Source: Bremerella sp. JC817
Lineage (GTDB): Bacteria; Planctomycetota; Planctomycetia; Pirellulales; Pirellulaceae
Assembly (NCBI RefSeq): GCF_040718835.1
Contig: NZ_JBFEFG010000267.1
Coordinates: 603,501-667,500 of the forward strand
Reading direction: 5' to 3'
DNA length: 64,000 nt
Shown here: piece after piece, positions 17,390 to 27,184 of the stretch
Layout: the number at the start of each line of letters is the position of its first letter
How positions within the stretch are numbered: position 1 is the stretch's first letter
Made by a program: the position numbers and the translations under genes
The notes under the pieces: model-generated
The model's database searches: none
Seen by the model: only the letters and a program-made list of their open reading frames with translations
Told to the model about the DNA's origin: nothing

Positions 17390-17602
17390 TTATCTCTCGT
17401 GATGCTTGCCCAGGAAGGCAGCGGCATCTTCTTTTCGGTCGGCAGGAACCAGAATCCGGATCGCCAGCACGCCGGTCAGGCCACCCTGATGGTCGTTATC
17501 AAGTGCGCAAGGAATACCTTCTTCTTCCAGAGCACTCTTAATAATGGTGGCCTCTTCGTGACTCTGGCACGTACGCACGGCCACAAGATCGATGTTATCC
17601 AT
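17390..17602 (-). CDS. DUF2007 family protein
   Basis: This 70-aa protein starts at the ATG at 17602; the frame extends upstream, but the family begins at MDNIDLVAVRT. DUF2007 (GlnB-like ferredoxin fold) proteins are small and annotated as putative signal-transducing. The pattern is clear: VAVRTCQSHEEATIIKSALE, EGIPCALDND and the C-terminal RILVPADRKEDAAAFL. The exact role is unknown. It is convergent with folK, 12 nt away. Confidence 0.85.
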   Translation of the reverse strand: MDNIDLVAVRTCQSHEEATIIKSALEEEGIPCALDNDHQGGLTGVLAIRILVPADRKEDAAAFLGKHHER

Positions 17603-17746
17603 AAAACTGGTACTCCATATTTTTGGGGGACGCCGAAGCTTCACGGACACCCGCATCAAGCTAACCCGGCATCGGAATTGTAACCTACGCTTCCCAAGAA
17701 TAGCTTTCCGTTACATCCATTCTCTGTGCATTTAGGATTTCTCGCC

Positions 17747-18181
17747 ATGACGAGCCGCTCGCTGAAGACTGTCATTCTCGACGACGACCCGGGCATCGTG
17801 CGCTTGGTGAAGACAATCCTGCGTGGAGCATTCAGCAACGAACTTGACCTGCACGACTTTACTGACGTGCACGAAGCGAAGCGATGGATCTCGTCCAACT
17901 GCTGTGACCTGCTGATCAGCGATATCGAAATGCCTGATATCAACGGAATGGACATGTTGTTGTTCGCCAAGCACCGAAATGCCTGGACCCAGGTCGTCTT
18001 TTTGACTGGCCATTCCAACTGGATTCATGTCACCGAAGCAATCGAAAATGGTGCTTCCGACTTCCTGCTGAAGCCCATCAAGCGGGAAGAACTGTGCAAT
18101 ATTGTCCAGCAACATATCGACCGCGCCGCACGCTGGCAGTCGGCTTTGTTCCCACGCCAGGCCTCGCAGGCAGGCACCTAA
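17747..18181 (+). CDS. Single-domain response regulator (CheY-like receiver)
   Basis: The protein is 144 aa from the ATG at 17747, which has AGGA at 17734-17737. It is a stand-alone receiver domain: acidic pair in VILDDDPGI, phospho-acceptor Asp59 in LLISDIEMPDINGMD, Thr in VVFLTGHSNW and the conserved Lys in DFLLKPIKREEL. No output domain is present, so it should act by protein-protein contact in a phosphorelay or motility-like pathway. No histidine kinase is adjacent. A 7-bp hairpin overlaps its stop codon. Confidence 0.93.
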   Translation: MTSRSLKTVILDDDPGIVRLVKTILRGAFSNELDLHDFTDVHEAKRWISSNCCDLLISDIEMPDINGMDMLLFAKHRNAWTQVVFLTGHSNWIHVTEAIENGASDFLLKPIKREELCNIVQQHIDRAARWQSALFPRQASQAGT

Positions 18182-18200
18182 TCGGGATTGAACTCCCGAT
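18181..18200 (+). terminator. Stem-loop overlapping the response-regulator stop codon
   Basis: ATCGGGA (18181-18187) pairs perfectly with TCCCGAT (18194-18200) around a 6-nt loop, starting at the last base of the stop codon. No T-run follows, so termination would need other factors. Confidence 0.4.
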
Positions 18201-18397
18201 AACCAGAGCGACCGCTACGACTCGAACCGCAGCCGGGGATTTTTCCTGCTTGCGCTGAGACATTTGGCTGCGCGGACCTTTGGGGTGAGGTAATCTTTTG
18301 CGGCGAAATCTGGATTGGACTTCGCTGACTGCCGATCGCTAGCCACGGAGGCTCGCATGGCAACTCCCCATTCTCAACACTGCAGGAAGCGAATCTC

Positions 18398-20587
18398 GTG
18401 GTCCGCTGGAAGCCGACAATTGCGACTCTGTGCGCGCTGATTGCGATGCTCCAAATCGCCTCCGGCTGTGCGTGGTGTAAACGAGGGCGATGGAAAGAGC
18501 CTGACATTGTCGCGCCGTGTCTCGAAGCCCATCCCAAATCGCAATATCCATGCGGCCTGGGTTGGCGTCCGTGCGATATGACTTCGATCGAAGCTTACGA
18601 AGAAGCTGCCGATCAACTCGACGATGCCCGTCCGGTTGCCTCTTTTATTCAGCTTTGTGCTTTCGAGGAAGAAGAAGTCGCCGCCCCGCCGCGTAAGCTG
18701 AACACGAACAGCCCCAATTCAGAAGCGGTCCTCAGCCAACCGGTCACCACCGGTACGCAGATGCCCAACAGCATCCCATACTCCGGCGAAGACATCGGTC
18801 GACCACCGGTTTCTGGCATTGGCCCACAATATATTGGCGAACCGCTCGAACCTGGCCCCGAGTTCTTTAAGAGCGATCTGCAAGAGGGCGAGTTCCTTTA
18901 CATGCCGGAGCTGACCGAGGAAGTTCCTCAATCGGAGCCTGCCGATATCCAGCTTCGCCAAGCCGAGTCGTACTACGCGATGGCCATCGATGCCGACAAA
19001 CTGCACGACGAGTCGGCGATGAACATGTATCTCGATGCGGCGATCTCAGCCTATCGCTACATGGAACTTGTCCCGCCTCAACCGCAAACGAGCAAAGGGA
19101 CATCGCGGGCCTGGGAAGTTTATCACAGCTCGATCGCGCGTCTAATCTTCATTGCCGATCGCACCGGCATGATCGACAAGCAAGTCGGTATCAAGCTGCC
19201 GGTCAACGGCGGCTATCGCATTGTGGAATTCGAGTACGCCAACTTCCAACGCACGGCTGAAGACTTCGATCACTGGCAGATCGTGGGTGACTACCAATCG
19301 AAATACCTGCTCACCAAGCATCGCCAGCCAGGGCTTGGTGTGCCAATGGTGGCGATTCGTGACCGGAAGAAGGCGGACAAATGGTATCCAGCGGAAGTCC
19401 CGTTCGCAGTGACAGGTATCTTGCGTCCGGAAAGCGAAGTCTGCCTCTACGATGCGACGACGGAAGCAACCGTTCCAGATGGAACCCACGTCGAGCAAAT
19501 CGTGGCGAAGCTGGAACTTTACGATCCACGTTTCACCGGCGATGTTGAATTCAAGTGCCGCCAGGTCCCGCTAGCGAAAGATACCACCGCGCCGTATGCC
19601 TACATGCTGAGCGAAACGCGTGGCGAATCGAAGTTGGCCGCATTGCATCCGAGCCGAAACCTGGACGACCGCGGCTTGTTCATTCTCGAGCCGCACCGCA
19701 AAGGTAAGATCCCGGTGATCTTCGTGCATGGACTGCTTTCGGCTCCGTACACCTGGGCAGGCATCGCCAACGAGATCGACAGCAATCCAGACCTTGCTTC
19801 CCGTTACGAAGTGTGGGGATTCTATTATCCGACCGGGGCTCCGTTCCTGGAGACCGCGGCGGTCCTGCGTGAACAACTCGATCAGATCATCATGGAGATG
19901 GATCCGAGCGGCTTCGATCGCGAACTGCGAAATGTCGTCCTGGTCGGTCATAGCATGGGGGGACTCCTCGCCAAGCTTCAGGCAACCGACAGTGGCAACG
20001 TGCTGTGGGAACATACCGCGTTCCAGCCGCTCAACACGCTCGACACCACACCGAAGATGAATGAATATCTCCGGCGACAGTTCTACTTCACCCATTCGCC
20101 GCATGTAGGTCGCCTGGTCTTTATTGGTACGCCGCATCAAGGGACGTCGCACACTTCCAGTTCGGTCGGCCACTTCAGCGCGAAGCTGGTGCATCAAGAT
20201 TCGTGTTTGCAAGAGGCCCACAAAGAACTGATCGACGACAACCCGGCCGCCTTCCGCAAAGAGTTCCGCCATCGCGTTCCGATCAGCCTCGACTTGATCA
20301 ATCCCGACAGTTTGCTGTTGAAGGGCATCTATCGCTTGCCGATTGCTCCGGAGGTTCCCAGCCATACCATCCTGGGTTCCGGTTGGTGGTCGGTGCATGA
20401 TGGTCGCAGCGATGGTGTCGTGCCGGTTTCGAGCGCTCGCCTCCCAGGCGTGCAGACTGAAATCATGGTCAATACGCAGCACACCCATCTCAACCGAGAC
20501 GCTGGTACGGTGTGCGAAGTGCTCCGCATCTTACGTGTGCACGCAACGCGTCCGGCCTTCGCTGGCCCCCCGGCATCGGTTCGGTAG
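18398..20587 (+). CDS. Lipoprotein with C-terminal alpha/beta hydrolase (lipase-like) domain
   Basis: This 729-aa protein starts at a GTG at 18398 with AGGAAG just upstream. The N-terminus is a lipoprotein-type signal (LCALIAMLQIASGCAWC; Cys near residue 24). Residues to about 430 hold an extended region, helical around DIQLRQAESYYAMAI, with no domain I know. The C-terminal half is an alpha/beta hydrolase: KIPVIFVHGLLSAPYTW (oxyanion HG), the nucleophile elbow VLVGHSMGGLLAK near residue 513, FIGTPHQGTSHT and the late Asp/His region DGVVPVSSARL and QHTHLNRD. It is probably an envelope esterase or lipase; substrate unknown. Confidence 0.9.
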   Translation: MVRWKPTIATLCALIAMLQIASGCAWCKRGRWKEPDIVAPCLEAHPKSQYPCGLGWRPCDMTSIEAYEEAADQLDDARPVASFIQLCAFEEEEVAAPPRKLNTNSPNSEAVLSQPVTTGTQMPNSIPYSGEDIGRPPVSGIGPQYIGEPLEPGPEFFKSDLQEGEFLYMPELTEEVPQSEPADIQLRQAESYYAMAIDADKLHDESAMNMYLDAAISAYRYMELVPPQPQTSKGTSRAWEVYHSSIARLIFIADRTGMIDKQVGIKLPVNGGYRIVEFEYANFQRTAEDFDHWQIVGDYQSKYLLTKHRQPGLGVPMVAIRDRKKADKWYPAEVPFAVTGILRPESEVCLYDATTEATVPDGTHVEQIVAKLELYDPRFTGDVEFKCRQVPLAKDTTAPYAYMLSETRGESKLAALHPSRNLDDRGLFILEPHRKGKIPVIFVHGLLSAPYTWAGIANEIDSNPDLASRYEVWGFYYPTGAPFLETAAVLREQLDQIIMEMDPSGFDRELRNVVLVGHSMGGLLAKLQATDSGNVLWEHTAFQPLNTLDTTPKMNEYLRRQFYFTHSPHVGRLVFIGTPHQGTSHTSSSVGHFSAKLVHQDSCLQEAHKELIDDNPAAFRKEFRHRVPISLDLINPDSLLLKGIYRLPIAPEVPSHTILGSGWWSVHDGRSDGVVPVSSARLPGVQTEIMVNTQHTHLNRDAGTVCEVLRILRVHATRPAFAGPPASVR

Positions 20588-20952
20588 GTCCGTTACCACC
20601 CCTTCAGCCCCTGAAAAACGCATCTTGAGATTTGCCCTCGCCGAAACCACTAGCCCCACGCATCGACCAAATAACGCCGCCGATTCCCGCACTCTTGTCC
20701 GAATCGTTCTAAGATGTCGGAAACGGACAAAGTCGAAATCCTCATCAAAACTTCCAACCGTTGCGGCGAGCGGGTTATAATCGGAAGGCCTATGGCCACC
20801 GAGCCGCCCACTCAGGCTAGGTCCTGGCCACTGCGAATTTCCTACCTCGCTTCGCTGGCGAAGTCACGGGCCTCCTTACCGGCCCCGCTCTTCGATTTCC
20901 CACCCGTTAGATAACGCCCCAATCTCTGTTACCCGTACATCACAGGAACGTC
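20588..20952 (+). promoter_or_regulatory. 365-nt non-coding region with perfect -10 element
   Basis: No gene is seen. TATAAT occurs at 20776-20781 but the matching -35 region is weak (TTCCAA, 20752-20757). If used, it would give a leader of about 165 nt before the SGNH/propeller gene, containing short stems such as CTTCG/CGAAG and GGGCC/GGCCC. The ribosome binding site AGGAA lies at 20944-20948. Confidence 0.35.
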
Positions 20953-23559
20953 ATGATTCGACCAACGTGTACCGCGGCCCTCCTCTTGGGTCTGTGTATG
21001 TCGCTGATCCATTCCTCTTCAGTGGAAGCGGCTGCCAAGCTGGAACTGAAGAAGGGAGACAAGATCGTTTATATCGGGAATACGCTGGCCGAACGGATGC
21101 AGTATTTCCCTCACTTTGAAACGCGTCTTCAGGCACGTTTCCCCCAGTTGAACCTCACGGTTCGCGACCTCGGCTGGTCGGCCGACGAATTGGACCTGCG
21201 TCCTCGCAGCAAAGACTTCAACGATCACGCCACGCGTCTGGACGATCACAAGCCCGACGTGATCATGGCATTCTTCGGTTTCAACGAATCGTTCGCCGCT
21301 AAAGAAGGCCTGGCGAAATTTGAGTCGGAACTGGAAAAGTTTATCAACGATACCAAGAACACCAAGTACGACGGCAAGAGCCCGACGCTGGTTCTGGTTT
21401 CGCCAATCCCGCACGAAGATTTGCACTCGCGGTTTCTGCCGGATGGCAAAGCCAACAACGACAACATCGCCCTCTACACCGAGAGCATGAAGAAACTGGC
21501 CGACAAGCATAATGTCGTCTTCGCGGATGTCTATGCACCGATGCTCGACCCAATGGCTGGCAACGACGATCTGACGATCAACGGCATTCACTTGAATGAC
21601 GAAGGTTACCAGGTCTTTGGCAAGGTTCTGGACGAAGCCCTCTTCGGCCCTGCCCCAGCCTACAAGTGCGACCTGGCTAAGCTCTATCCCGAAGTGAAAG
21701 AGAAGGACCTGCAGTTCTTCTACGATCACCGCGCGGTCAATGGTTACTACATCTATGGTGGCCGAAAGAATCCGTTCGGCGTGGTCAACTTTCCTGCCGA
21801 ATTCGCCAAGCTGCGGAAGATGATCGAGAACCGCGATCAGCGGATCTGGAAGGTTGCCAACGGCGAAACGGTTCCTGCTGAGATCGACGATAGCAACACC
21901 GGCGACTTCACCCAGGTCGAGACCAACGTGAACCGTCCGGTCGATATCTTCAGCCCGGAAGCCGAAGCGAAAACCTTCAAGCTGCCGGAAGGCTACGAGA
22001 TCAACCTGTTTGCCTCGGAAGTCGAATTCCCCGATCTGGAAAACCCAGTTCAAATGGCATTCGATTCCAAGGGTCGCTTGTGGGTCACCACGATGGAAAG
22101 CTACCCGATGTACCTGCCAGGTACGCCTCCGGACGACAAGGTGTTAATCCTGGAAGACACCGACAAAGATGGCAAGGCAGACAAGCAAATCGTCTTCGCC
22201 GATGGCCTGCACGTTCCGACCGGTATCGAACTGGGTGACGGGGGTGCTTATGTCGCCCAGCAACCTAACCTGATGTTCCTCGCCGACAAAGATGGCGACG
22301 ACAAGGCGGACGAACGATCGCTGATCCTGCACGGTTTCGACACGGCTGACTCGCATCACTCGATCAGTGCGTTCACCTGGGGCCCAGGCGGCGATTTGTA
22401 CTTCCAGGAAGGGACCTTCCACCATTCGCAGGTCGAAACCCCTTACGGTCCAGAGCGCGTCGCCAATGCTGGCATCTTCCGCTACGAACCGTCGACCGAG
22501 AAGCTCGACATCTTCGTTTCGTACGGCTTTGCCAATCCATGGGGCCATACGTTTGATGACTGGGGCCAGAACTTTGTGGCCGACGCTTCCGGTGGTGCCA
22601 ACTACTTTGGTGCGGCATTCAGCGGCGACGTGGTTTACCCACAGAAGCATGGTCGTTTGAAGCAGTTCCTCACCAAGCAGTGGCGTCCGACCGCTGGTTG
22701 CGAAATCGTTTCGAGCCGCAACTTCCCAGAGTCAGCTCAGGGCAACTACCTGCTGAACAACTGCATCGGTTTCCAGGGGATTTTGCAGTACAAGATGAAG
22801 GACGAAGGAAGCGGTTTCCATGCCGACCCGGTCGATCCACTGCTCGTTTCGGAAGACACCAGTTTCCGCCCGGTCGACATTCAGTTCGGCCCGGACGGAG
22901 CGCTTTACATTGTCGACTGGTACAACCCACTGGTCGGTCACATGCAACACTCGCTGCGTGATCCGAAGCGTGACAAGCATCATGGTCGTATCTGGCGTAT
23001 TCGTTACACCGGCAACGATCTGGTCAAAGAACCGAAGATCGCCGATGCCTCGGTGACCGAGCTGCTGGACCTGCTGAAGGAACCCGAGTATCGCACCCGT
23101 TATCGCGTTCGCCGCGAACTGCGTAGCCACGACGGCAAGGAAGTTTCCGCTGCCCTCGAAGGCTGGCTGGCCGAACTCGACAAGAACGATCCCAACTACA
23201 GCCATCACCTGCTGGAAGCCTTGTGGGTCAAGCAAAACCTCGACCTGGTCGACGCCGACCTGCTGAAGCGAGTGCTAACCGACAGTGACTTCCGTGCTCG
23301 TGCCGCTGCCACACGCGTGCTTTGCTACTGGCGTGATCGTGTCCCAGGCGCCCTCGACCTGCTGGAAGTTCAAGTCAACGACGAAAACCCACGCGTCCGT
23401 TTGGAAGCGATTCGTGCGTTGAGCTTCTTCGAAGGAAGCGACGTCGAACGAGCCCAGGAAATCGCACTGCAGTCGCTGGTCCACGACCAGGACGAGTACC
23501 TCGAGTACACCTTCAAGGAAACGCTCGAGACGCTCGACAAGCGTGCCAAGAAGGACTAA
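20953..23559 (+). CDS. Secreted SGNH hydrolase fused to PVC-type beta-propeller (membrane-bound dehydrogenase-like) and HEAT region
   Basis: This 868-aa precursor has a signal peptide (AALLLGLCMSLIHSSSVEAAA). Residues about 30-240 form an SGNH/GDSL esterase domain with KIVYIGNTLAERM, FFGFNES and the late Asp/His in DLTINGIHLNDEGY. Residues about 335-690 are the Pirellula/Verrucomicrobium-type propeller (FKLPEGYEINLFASE, QMAFDSKGRLWVTTME, SHHSISAFTWGPGGDLY, FRPVDIQFGPDGALYIVDWYNP). The rest is HEAT-like. Relatives often carry a c-type heme domain on the same chain; here no CxxCH is present and the heme domain is in the next gene. It likely acts on sugars or esters in the periplasm. Confidence 0.9.
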   Translation: MIRPTCTAALLLGLCMSLIHSSSVEAAAKLELKKGDKIVYIGNTLAERMQYFPHFETRLQARFPQLNLTVRDLGWSADELDLRPRSKDFNDHATRLDDHKPDVIMAFFGFNESFAAKEGLAKFESELEKFINDTKNTKYDGKSPTLVLVSPIPHEDLHSRFLPDGKANNDNIALYTESMKKLADKHNVVFADVYAPMLDPMAGNDDLTINGIHLNDEGYQVFGKVLDEALFGPAPAYKCDLAKLYPEVKEKDLQFFYDHRAVNGYYIYGGRKNPFGVVNFPAEFAKLRKMIENRDQRIWKVANGETVPAEIDDSNTGDFTQVETNVNRPVDIFSPEAEAKTFKLPEGYEINLFASEVEFPDLENPVQMAFDSKGRLWVTTMESYPMYLPGTPPDDKVLILEDTDKDGKADKQIVFADGLHVPTGIELGDGGAYVAQQPNLMFLADKDGDDKADERSLILHGFDTADSHHSISAFTWGPGGDLYFQEGTFHHSQVETPYGPERVANAGIFRYEPSTEKLDIFVSYGFANPWGHTFDDWGQNFVADASGGANYFGAAFSGDVVYPQKHGRLKQFLTKQWRPTAGCEIVSSRNFPESAQGNYLLNNCIGFQGILQYKMKDEGSGFHADPVDPLLVSEDTSFRPVDIQFGPDGALYIVDWYNPLVGHMQHSLRDPKRDKHHGRIWRIRYTGNDLVKEPKIADASVTELLDLLKEPEYRTRYRVRRELRSHDGKEVSAALEGWLAELDKNDPNYSHHLLEALWVKQNLDLVDADLLKRVLTDSDFRARAAATRVLCYWRDRVPGALDLLEVQVNDENPRVRLEAIRALSFFEGSDVERAQEIALQSLVHDQDEYLEYTFKETLETLDKRAKKD

Positions 23560-23588
23560 GTCTGCGGTTTGATTAGCTAACCCATTCC

Positions 23589-23623
23589 GAGTCATCCTCA
23601 ATCGAGAGGATGACTCTTTTTTT
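23589..23623 (+). terminator. Strong Rho-independent terminator
   Basis: GAGTCATCCTC (23589-23599) pairs perfectly over 11 bp with GAGGATGACTC (23606-23616) around a 6-nt loop, followed by seven T (23617-23623). The next gene starts only 20 nt later, so that gene either depends on read-through or on a promoter inside the end of the preceding gene. Confidence 0.92.
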
Positions 23624-23642
23624 CGATGGAACTCAACTTCCG

Positions 23643-25427
23643 ATGAAACACTCCACCATGTTGAATCGATGGATCTTCCCTGGCCTCTTAATTGCCGCGA
23701 CGCTTGTAGTGGCCATGCCTGAGGCGGCGTTCGCTCAAGGAGCAACCGACGCGATGGTACGCCTGCTTCAAAGTGGCAAGCTGCCCGATTCCCGCGTCGG
23801 CACGGTGATCGGCATGATTGCCGAACGTGGCAACGAAGAGAATCTCGGTATCTTGTTTCAGGAAACCACCAAGGCCGATGGCTTCAATCCACAGTTGAAG
23901 TTGGAAGCTCTTAGTGCCCTGAAGAAGGCGAGCGAAAGCCGCAACCTGGTTCCGGCTGGCGATCTGTCCGCCATCAGCGGCATGATCAGCAGCGAAGATC
24001 CAACGCTCAAGACGCTCGGTATCCAGCTGGCAGGGCTCTGGAAAGTTCAAGCCACCGCCGATACCCTCGCTGCGATTGCCCTAGCCAACGATCAGCCGCT
24101 GAAGCTCCGCCGGTTGGCGATTGACTCGCTTATCGAAACGGGCAGCGATCAAACGGCCGCGACGGTCGCCAAGCTGACCGACGCCAACCAGCCGCTTTCA
24201 ATCCGCTACGTTGGTGTTGCCGCGTTGACCAATATCGACATTCAACAGGCAGCCCAAGCCGCGGCCGAAGTGCTGGCCTCCGCCGATACGTCCACCGACC
24301 CAGCCGACATGATCGATGCCTTCCTCGCGGATACGAAAGGCCCCGATGCGTTGGCCGCGGCACTGAAGGACAAGATGCTCGATGGCGACGTTGCGAAGAT
24401 GTGCCTTCGTCAGATGTACTCGGTCGGGCGTTCCGATGCCTCGCTGGTCGATGTGCTGAGCACCGCAGCCGGAATCGATAACAATCCGGACCCGCTGACC
24501 GACGAACAGCTTCAGTCGCTCGTCGCCAAGGTTTTGGAGAAGGGGGATCCGGCCCGGGGCGAAGACATCTTCCGCCGCAAAGAACTGAGCTGCTTGAAGT
24601 GCCATGCAATCAGTGGCGCTGGGGGCCAGATCGGTCCGGACCTAAGTCCTGTCGGAGCGACAAGCCCGGTCGACTACGTGATCAACTCGATCCTCTTCCC
24701 AGAGATGGCAGTGAAAGAGGCGTACATCATGAAGACGATTGTCGACTACGACGGCAAGATGCACCAAGGCGTTGTCGTCGACGAGAACGACGATCGTGTT
24801 GTGCTGAAAGATGCCAACGGCAAAGAGCTGATCATTCCGGCCGACGATATCGATCTCGAAAAAGAAGGAGGCTCACTCATGCCGAAAGGCCTGGCGAACT
24901 TCCTGACCGAAGAGGAATTTCTCGACCTGGTTCGCTACGTCGCGGAACTGGGCAAGCCAGGTCCGTATGGTATCCGCAGCGAGCCAACCATCCAGCGATG
25001 GCGCGTGCTGAAGGAAGTTCCCGAAGGCCTGCAAGGCGAAGCCAATCCTTCGACCGGCGAATTTGAATCGCAGATTCTTGGCCTGGGCGAAGACGCTTGG
25101 ATGCCGGTATACGGCAAGGTGAACGGCAAGCTTCCTCTGGCTGACCTTGCCGAGATCGAAAGCCCGATCCTTTTCCTTCAAGCGGAAATCGAAGTGGTCG
25201 ACGCCGGGAAGGTCGCGGTCAAGATGAGCCAGACCGCTGGCGTGACCGTTTGGATTATCGACGACGAGTTCAACGGCAGCGAACCGATCGTGGCCGATGT
25301 TCTGCCCGGACGTCACAAGATCACGTTCCGCTTGGACAAGCGAAAGCTGGAAGGGGACACCTTCCGAGCAGTCGTCACCAAGCCGAGTGATTCAACGGCT
25401 CAGTACACCGTGGTGGGCGGAAGCTAA
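23643..25427 (+). CDS. Secreted HEAT-repeat protein with PVC-type c-heme domain
   Basis: The protein is 594 aa from the ATG at 23643. It has a signal peptide (LLIAATLVVAMPEAAFA), HEAT-like alpha repeats (about 35-290), and a mono-heme cytochrome c domain with CLKCH at residues 317-321, followed by GGQIGPDLSPVG and VDYVINSILFPEMAVKEAY. This is the planctomycete/verrucomicrobial heme-binding type. GMVVDE-like EDGE strands (MHQGVVVDENDDRVVLKD) and a C-terminal beta domain follow. The expected distal Met may be in GGSLMPKGLANFL. It should take electrons from the adjacent propeller protein. A strong terminator lies just before it and another after it. Confidence 0.9.
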   Translation: MKHSTMLNRWIFPGLLIAATLVVAMPEAAFAQGATDAMVRLLQSGKLPDSRVGTVIGMIAERGNEENLGILFQETTKADGFNPQLKLEALSALKKASESRNLVPAGDLSAISGMISSEDPTLKTLGIQLAGLWKVQATADTLAAIALANDQPLKLRRLAIDSLIETGSDQTAATVAKLTDANQPLSIRYVGVAALTNIDIQQAAQAAAEVLASADTSTDPADMIDAFLADTKGPDALAAALKDKMLDGDVAKMCLRQMYSVGRSDASLVDVLSTAAGIDNNPDPLTDEQLQSLVAKVLEKGDPARGEDIFRRKELSCLKCHAISGAGGQIGPDLSPVGATSPVDYVINSILFPEMAVKEAYIMKTIVDYDGKMHQGVVVDENDDRVVLKDANGKELIIPADDIDLEKEGGSLMPKGLANFLTEEEFLDLVRYVAELGKPGPYGIRSEPTIQRWRVLKEVPEGLQGEANPSTGEFESQILGLGEDAWMPVYGKVNGKLPLADLAEIESPILFLQAEIEVVDAGKVAVKMSQTAGVTVWIIDDEFNGSEPIVADVLPGRHKITFRLDKRKLEGDTFRAVVTKPSDSTAQYTVVGGS

Positions 25428-25456
25428 ACTGCTTCACGCAAAACCGCAGCCAACAC

Positions 25457-25493
25457 GCAGGCCTTTCTCAATTGAGGAAGGCCTGCTTTTTTT
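25457..25493 (+). terminator. Strong Rho-independent terminator after the c-heme gene
   Basis: GCAGGCCTT (25457-25465) pairs with AAGGCCTGC (25478-25486), the stem continues with CTC/GAG around an AATT loop, and seven T follow (25487-25493). It separates the plus-strand gene from the convergent kinase gene. Confidence 0.92.
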
Positions 25494-25507
25494 GTGCGCT
25501 GCGATGC

Positions 25508-27172
25508 CTAACCTTCATCCAGCGTGCGACGAATTCGCCGCACGACAAAGTACTGAATCATCCCCAGGATTACGATCGACAACATCATGCAGGTCGCGTG
25601 ATAGAAGTCAACAAACGCCACTGGCCGCAACGTTGCCCCGACGATCACATGCGTCATATAACCAATCCCGGCCAGCGTCATCGTGTAGCCGACCAGGCCT
25701 TTCTCGTAAAGCGTCGCGCTCGCCGCGACCAGCAATAGATAGACCAGCGACAACGGGCTGGCCGCACCATGCACCAGGAACAGCAGCCCCGTCAGCAGCA
25801 CGAAGTTCCAGGTCATCCACGAATAGATCGCCACATTCCGGGTGCTGGGACGTTCATACATTCGCTGAAAAAACCAAGCCGCCGCGGAGAAGGCAATCGC
25901 GAAACCAACCGAAGCGATGCGGAACCAAGGCCTCGCCGAGATTGGCTCTTGCAAAATGTAAGAGCTGATCGCGTGATAGCTGAAAAACAAAATCACGCAG
26001 GCCAATGTGCTGGCCAGGCCTGGCTTGCGACGAGCCCAATAGACAATCCGTTCGCCGATCCCCAACGGCTTGGCTCGGATCGGCTCGTGCCGGAGAAACG
26101 CCGCGAGGTCCTCGGCAACGTCTTTCATGCAGCGATACCGTGCGGCAGGGGATTTGTGCATGCACTTCAGACAGATCGTTTCAAGTGCCCGAGGAGCGTG
26201 CCAGTTCAACTTGCGCGGCGGAACCGGATTCGCCGTACAAATCTGATCGATCGCGTCCAGGATGTTATTGCCAGAGAAGGGTGGCTTGCCGGTCAGAAGT
26301 GCGTATAAGATCGCACCCAGGCCATAAATATCGGTGGCGTGATTGATCTGATCGTTGCGACCGGCGGCCTGCTCTGGGGCCATGTAGCCAGGCGAGCCCA
26401 GGATCTGCCCGGAGTAGGTCATTTCGGAATTGCCATCCATCCGTTTCGCCAGACCAAAGTCGGTGACGTGTGGGTTTCCCTCCGCATCGATCAAGATATT
26501 GGATGGCTTCAAGTCACGATGAACGATCCCGACCGCATGGGCGTGCGCCATTGCCGAGGCAATCTTCAGCGTCAATTCCGCGATGGCTTCGGGACTCATG
26601 CCTCCTTGGCGGATGACGTCGGCCAGGCTCCGTCCTTCGATATAGCCCATCGAAAAGAAGTGCCGTCCTTGATGGTGCCCCACTTCATAGATCGGCACGA
26701 TCCCGGCATGTGCGAGGTTCGCGGCGGCCTCAGCTTCAGCGCGGAAACGTTGAATTTCGAGAGCCGAAGCAAACTGGCCCGACAAAATCATCTTCACCGC
26801 GACCGTGCGGTCAGGCGATAATTGCCGAGCTTTGAAGACCACCCCCATGCCCCCTCGCCCCAGCTCTTGCAGAAGTTCGTAGCCGGGCAGCGTGTCGATC
26901 GTGTCGAGCTTCCGCTTCGTGGAGCGAGTCCTTTCGGGATCCGCATCCAGATCGACCGTGGCCGGTGTCAGATCGTCGACCTTCAAATGCTGGTGAACTG
27001 GCGAGTTATCCAGAGCCGAGTTGTCATCGGCCGCCAACATGCTGCGAAGTTCGTTCGCCAAGTCAGATCGATCGGCGAAGTGAGAGTCTAACCAGCGATC
27101 GCGATTTTCTTCTGGCAGCAGCAAGGCTTGCTCGAACGCCTCGCACAGTCGTTGATAATCTTCCGGAGTCAT
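25508..27172 (-). CDS. Membrane-bound serine/threonine protein kinase
   Basis: This 554-aa protein has a Hanks-type kinase domain from about residue 97 to 360: glycine loop LGRGGMGVVFKARQL, Lys in VAVKMIL, catalytic HRDLKPSNIL, DFG in VTDFGLAKRM, and GSPGYMAPEQAAG. The C-terminal 180 residues hold about six hydrophobic helices, starting at LASTLACVILFFSYHAIS, with no extracellular sensor domain. The N-terminal 95 residues are a soluble helical segment common in planctomycete kinases. It lies 12 nt after the ECF sigma gene and is almost certainly co-transcribed, so it probably regulates that sigma factor or its pathway. Confidence 0.95.
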   Translation of the reverse strand: MTPEDYQRLCEAFEQALLLPEENRDRWLDSHFADRSDLANELRSMLAADDNSALDNSPVHQHLKVDDLTPATVDLDADPERTRSTKRKLDTIDTLPGYELLQELGRGGMGVVFKARQLSPDRTVAVKMILSGQFASALEIQRFRAEAEAAANLAHAGIVPIYEVGHHQGRHFFSMGYIEGRSLADVIRQGGMSPEAIAELTLKIASAMAHAHAVGIVHRDLKPSNILIDAEGNPHVTDFGLAKRMDGNSEMTYSGQILGSPGYMAPEQAAGRNDQINHATDIYGLGAILYALLTGKPPFSGNNILDAIDQICTANPVPPRKLNWHAPRALETICLKCMHKSPAARYRCMKDVAEDLAAFLRHEPIRAKPLGIGERIVYWARRKPGLASTLACVILFFSYHAISSYILQEPISARPWFRIASVGFAIAFSAAAWFFQRMYERPSTRNVAIYSWMTWNFVLLTGLLFLVHGAASPLSLVYLLLVAASATLYEKGLVGYTMTLAGIGYMTHVIVGATLRPVAFVDFYHATCMMLSIVILGMIQYFVVRRIRRTLDEG

Positions 27173-27184
27173 GCGTCGTCGGTC

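Noticed and set aside
18205..18240. T-arm-like sequence on the minus strand (GGTTCGAGTC)
   Set aside because: It recalls a tRNA T-arm, but the loop would be 8 nt and no acceptor, D or anticodon arm can be built around it.
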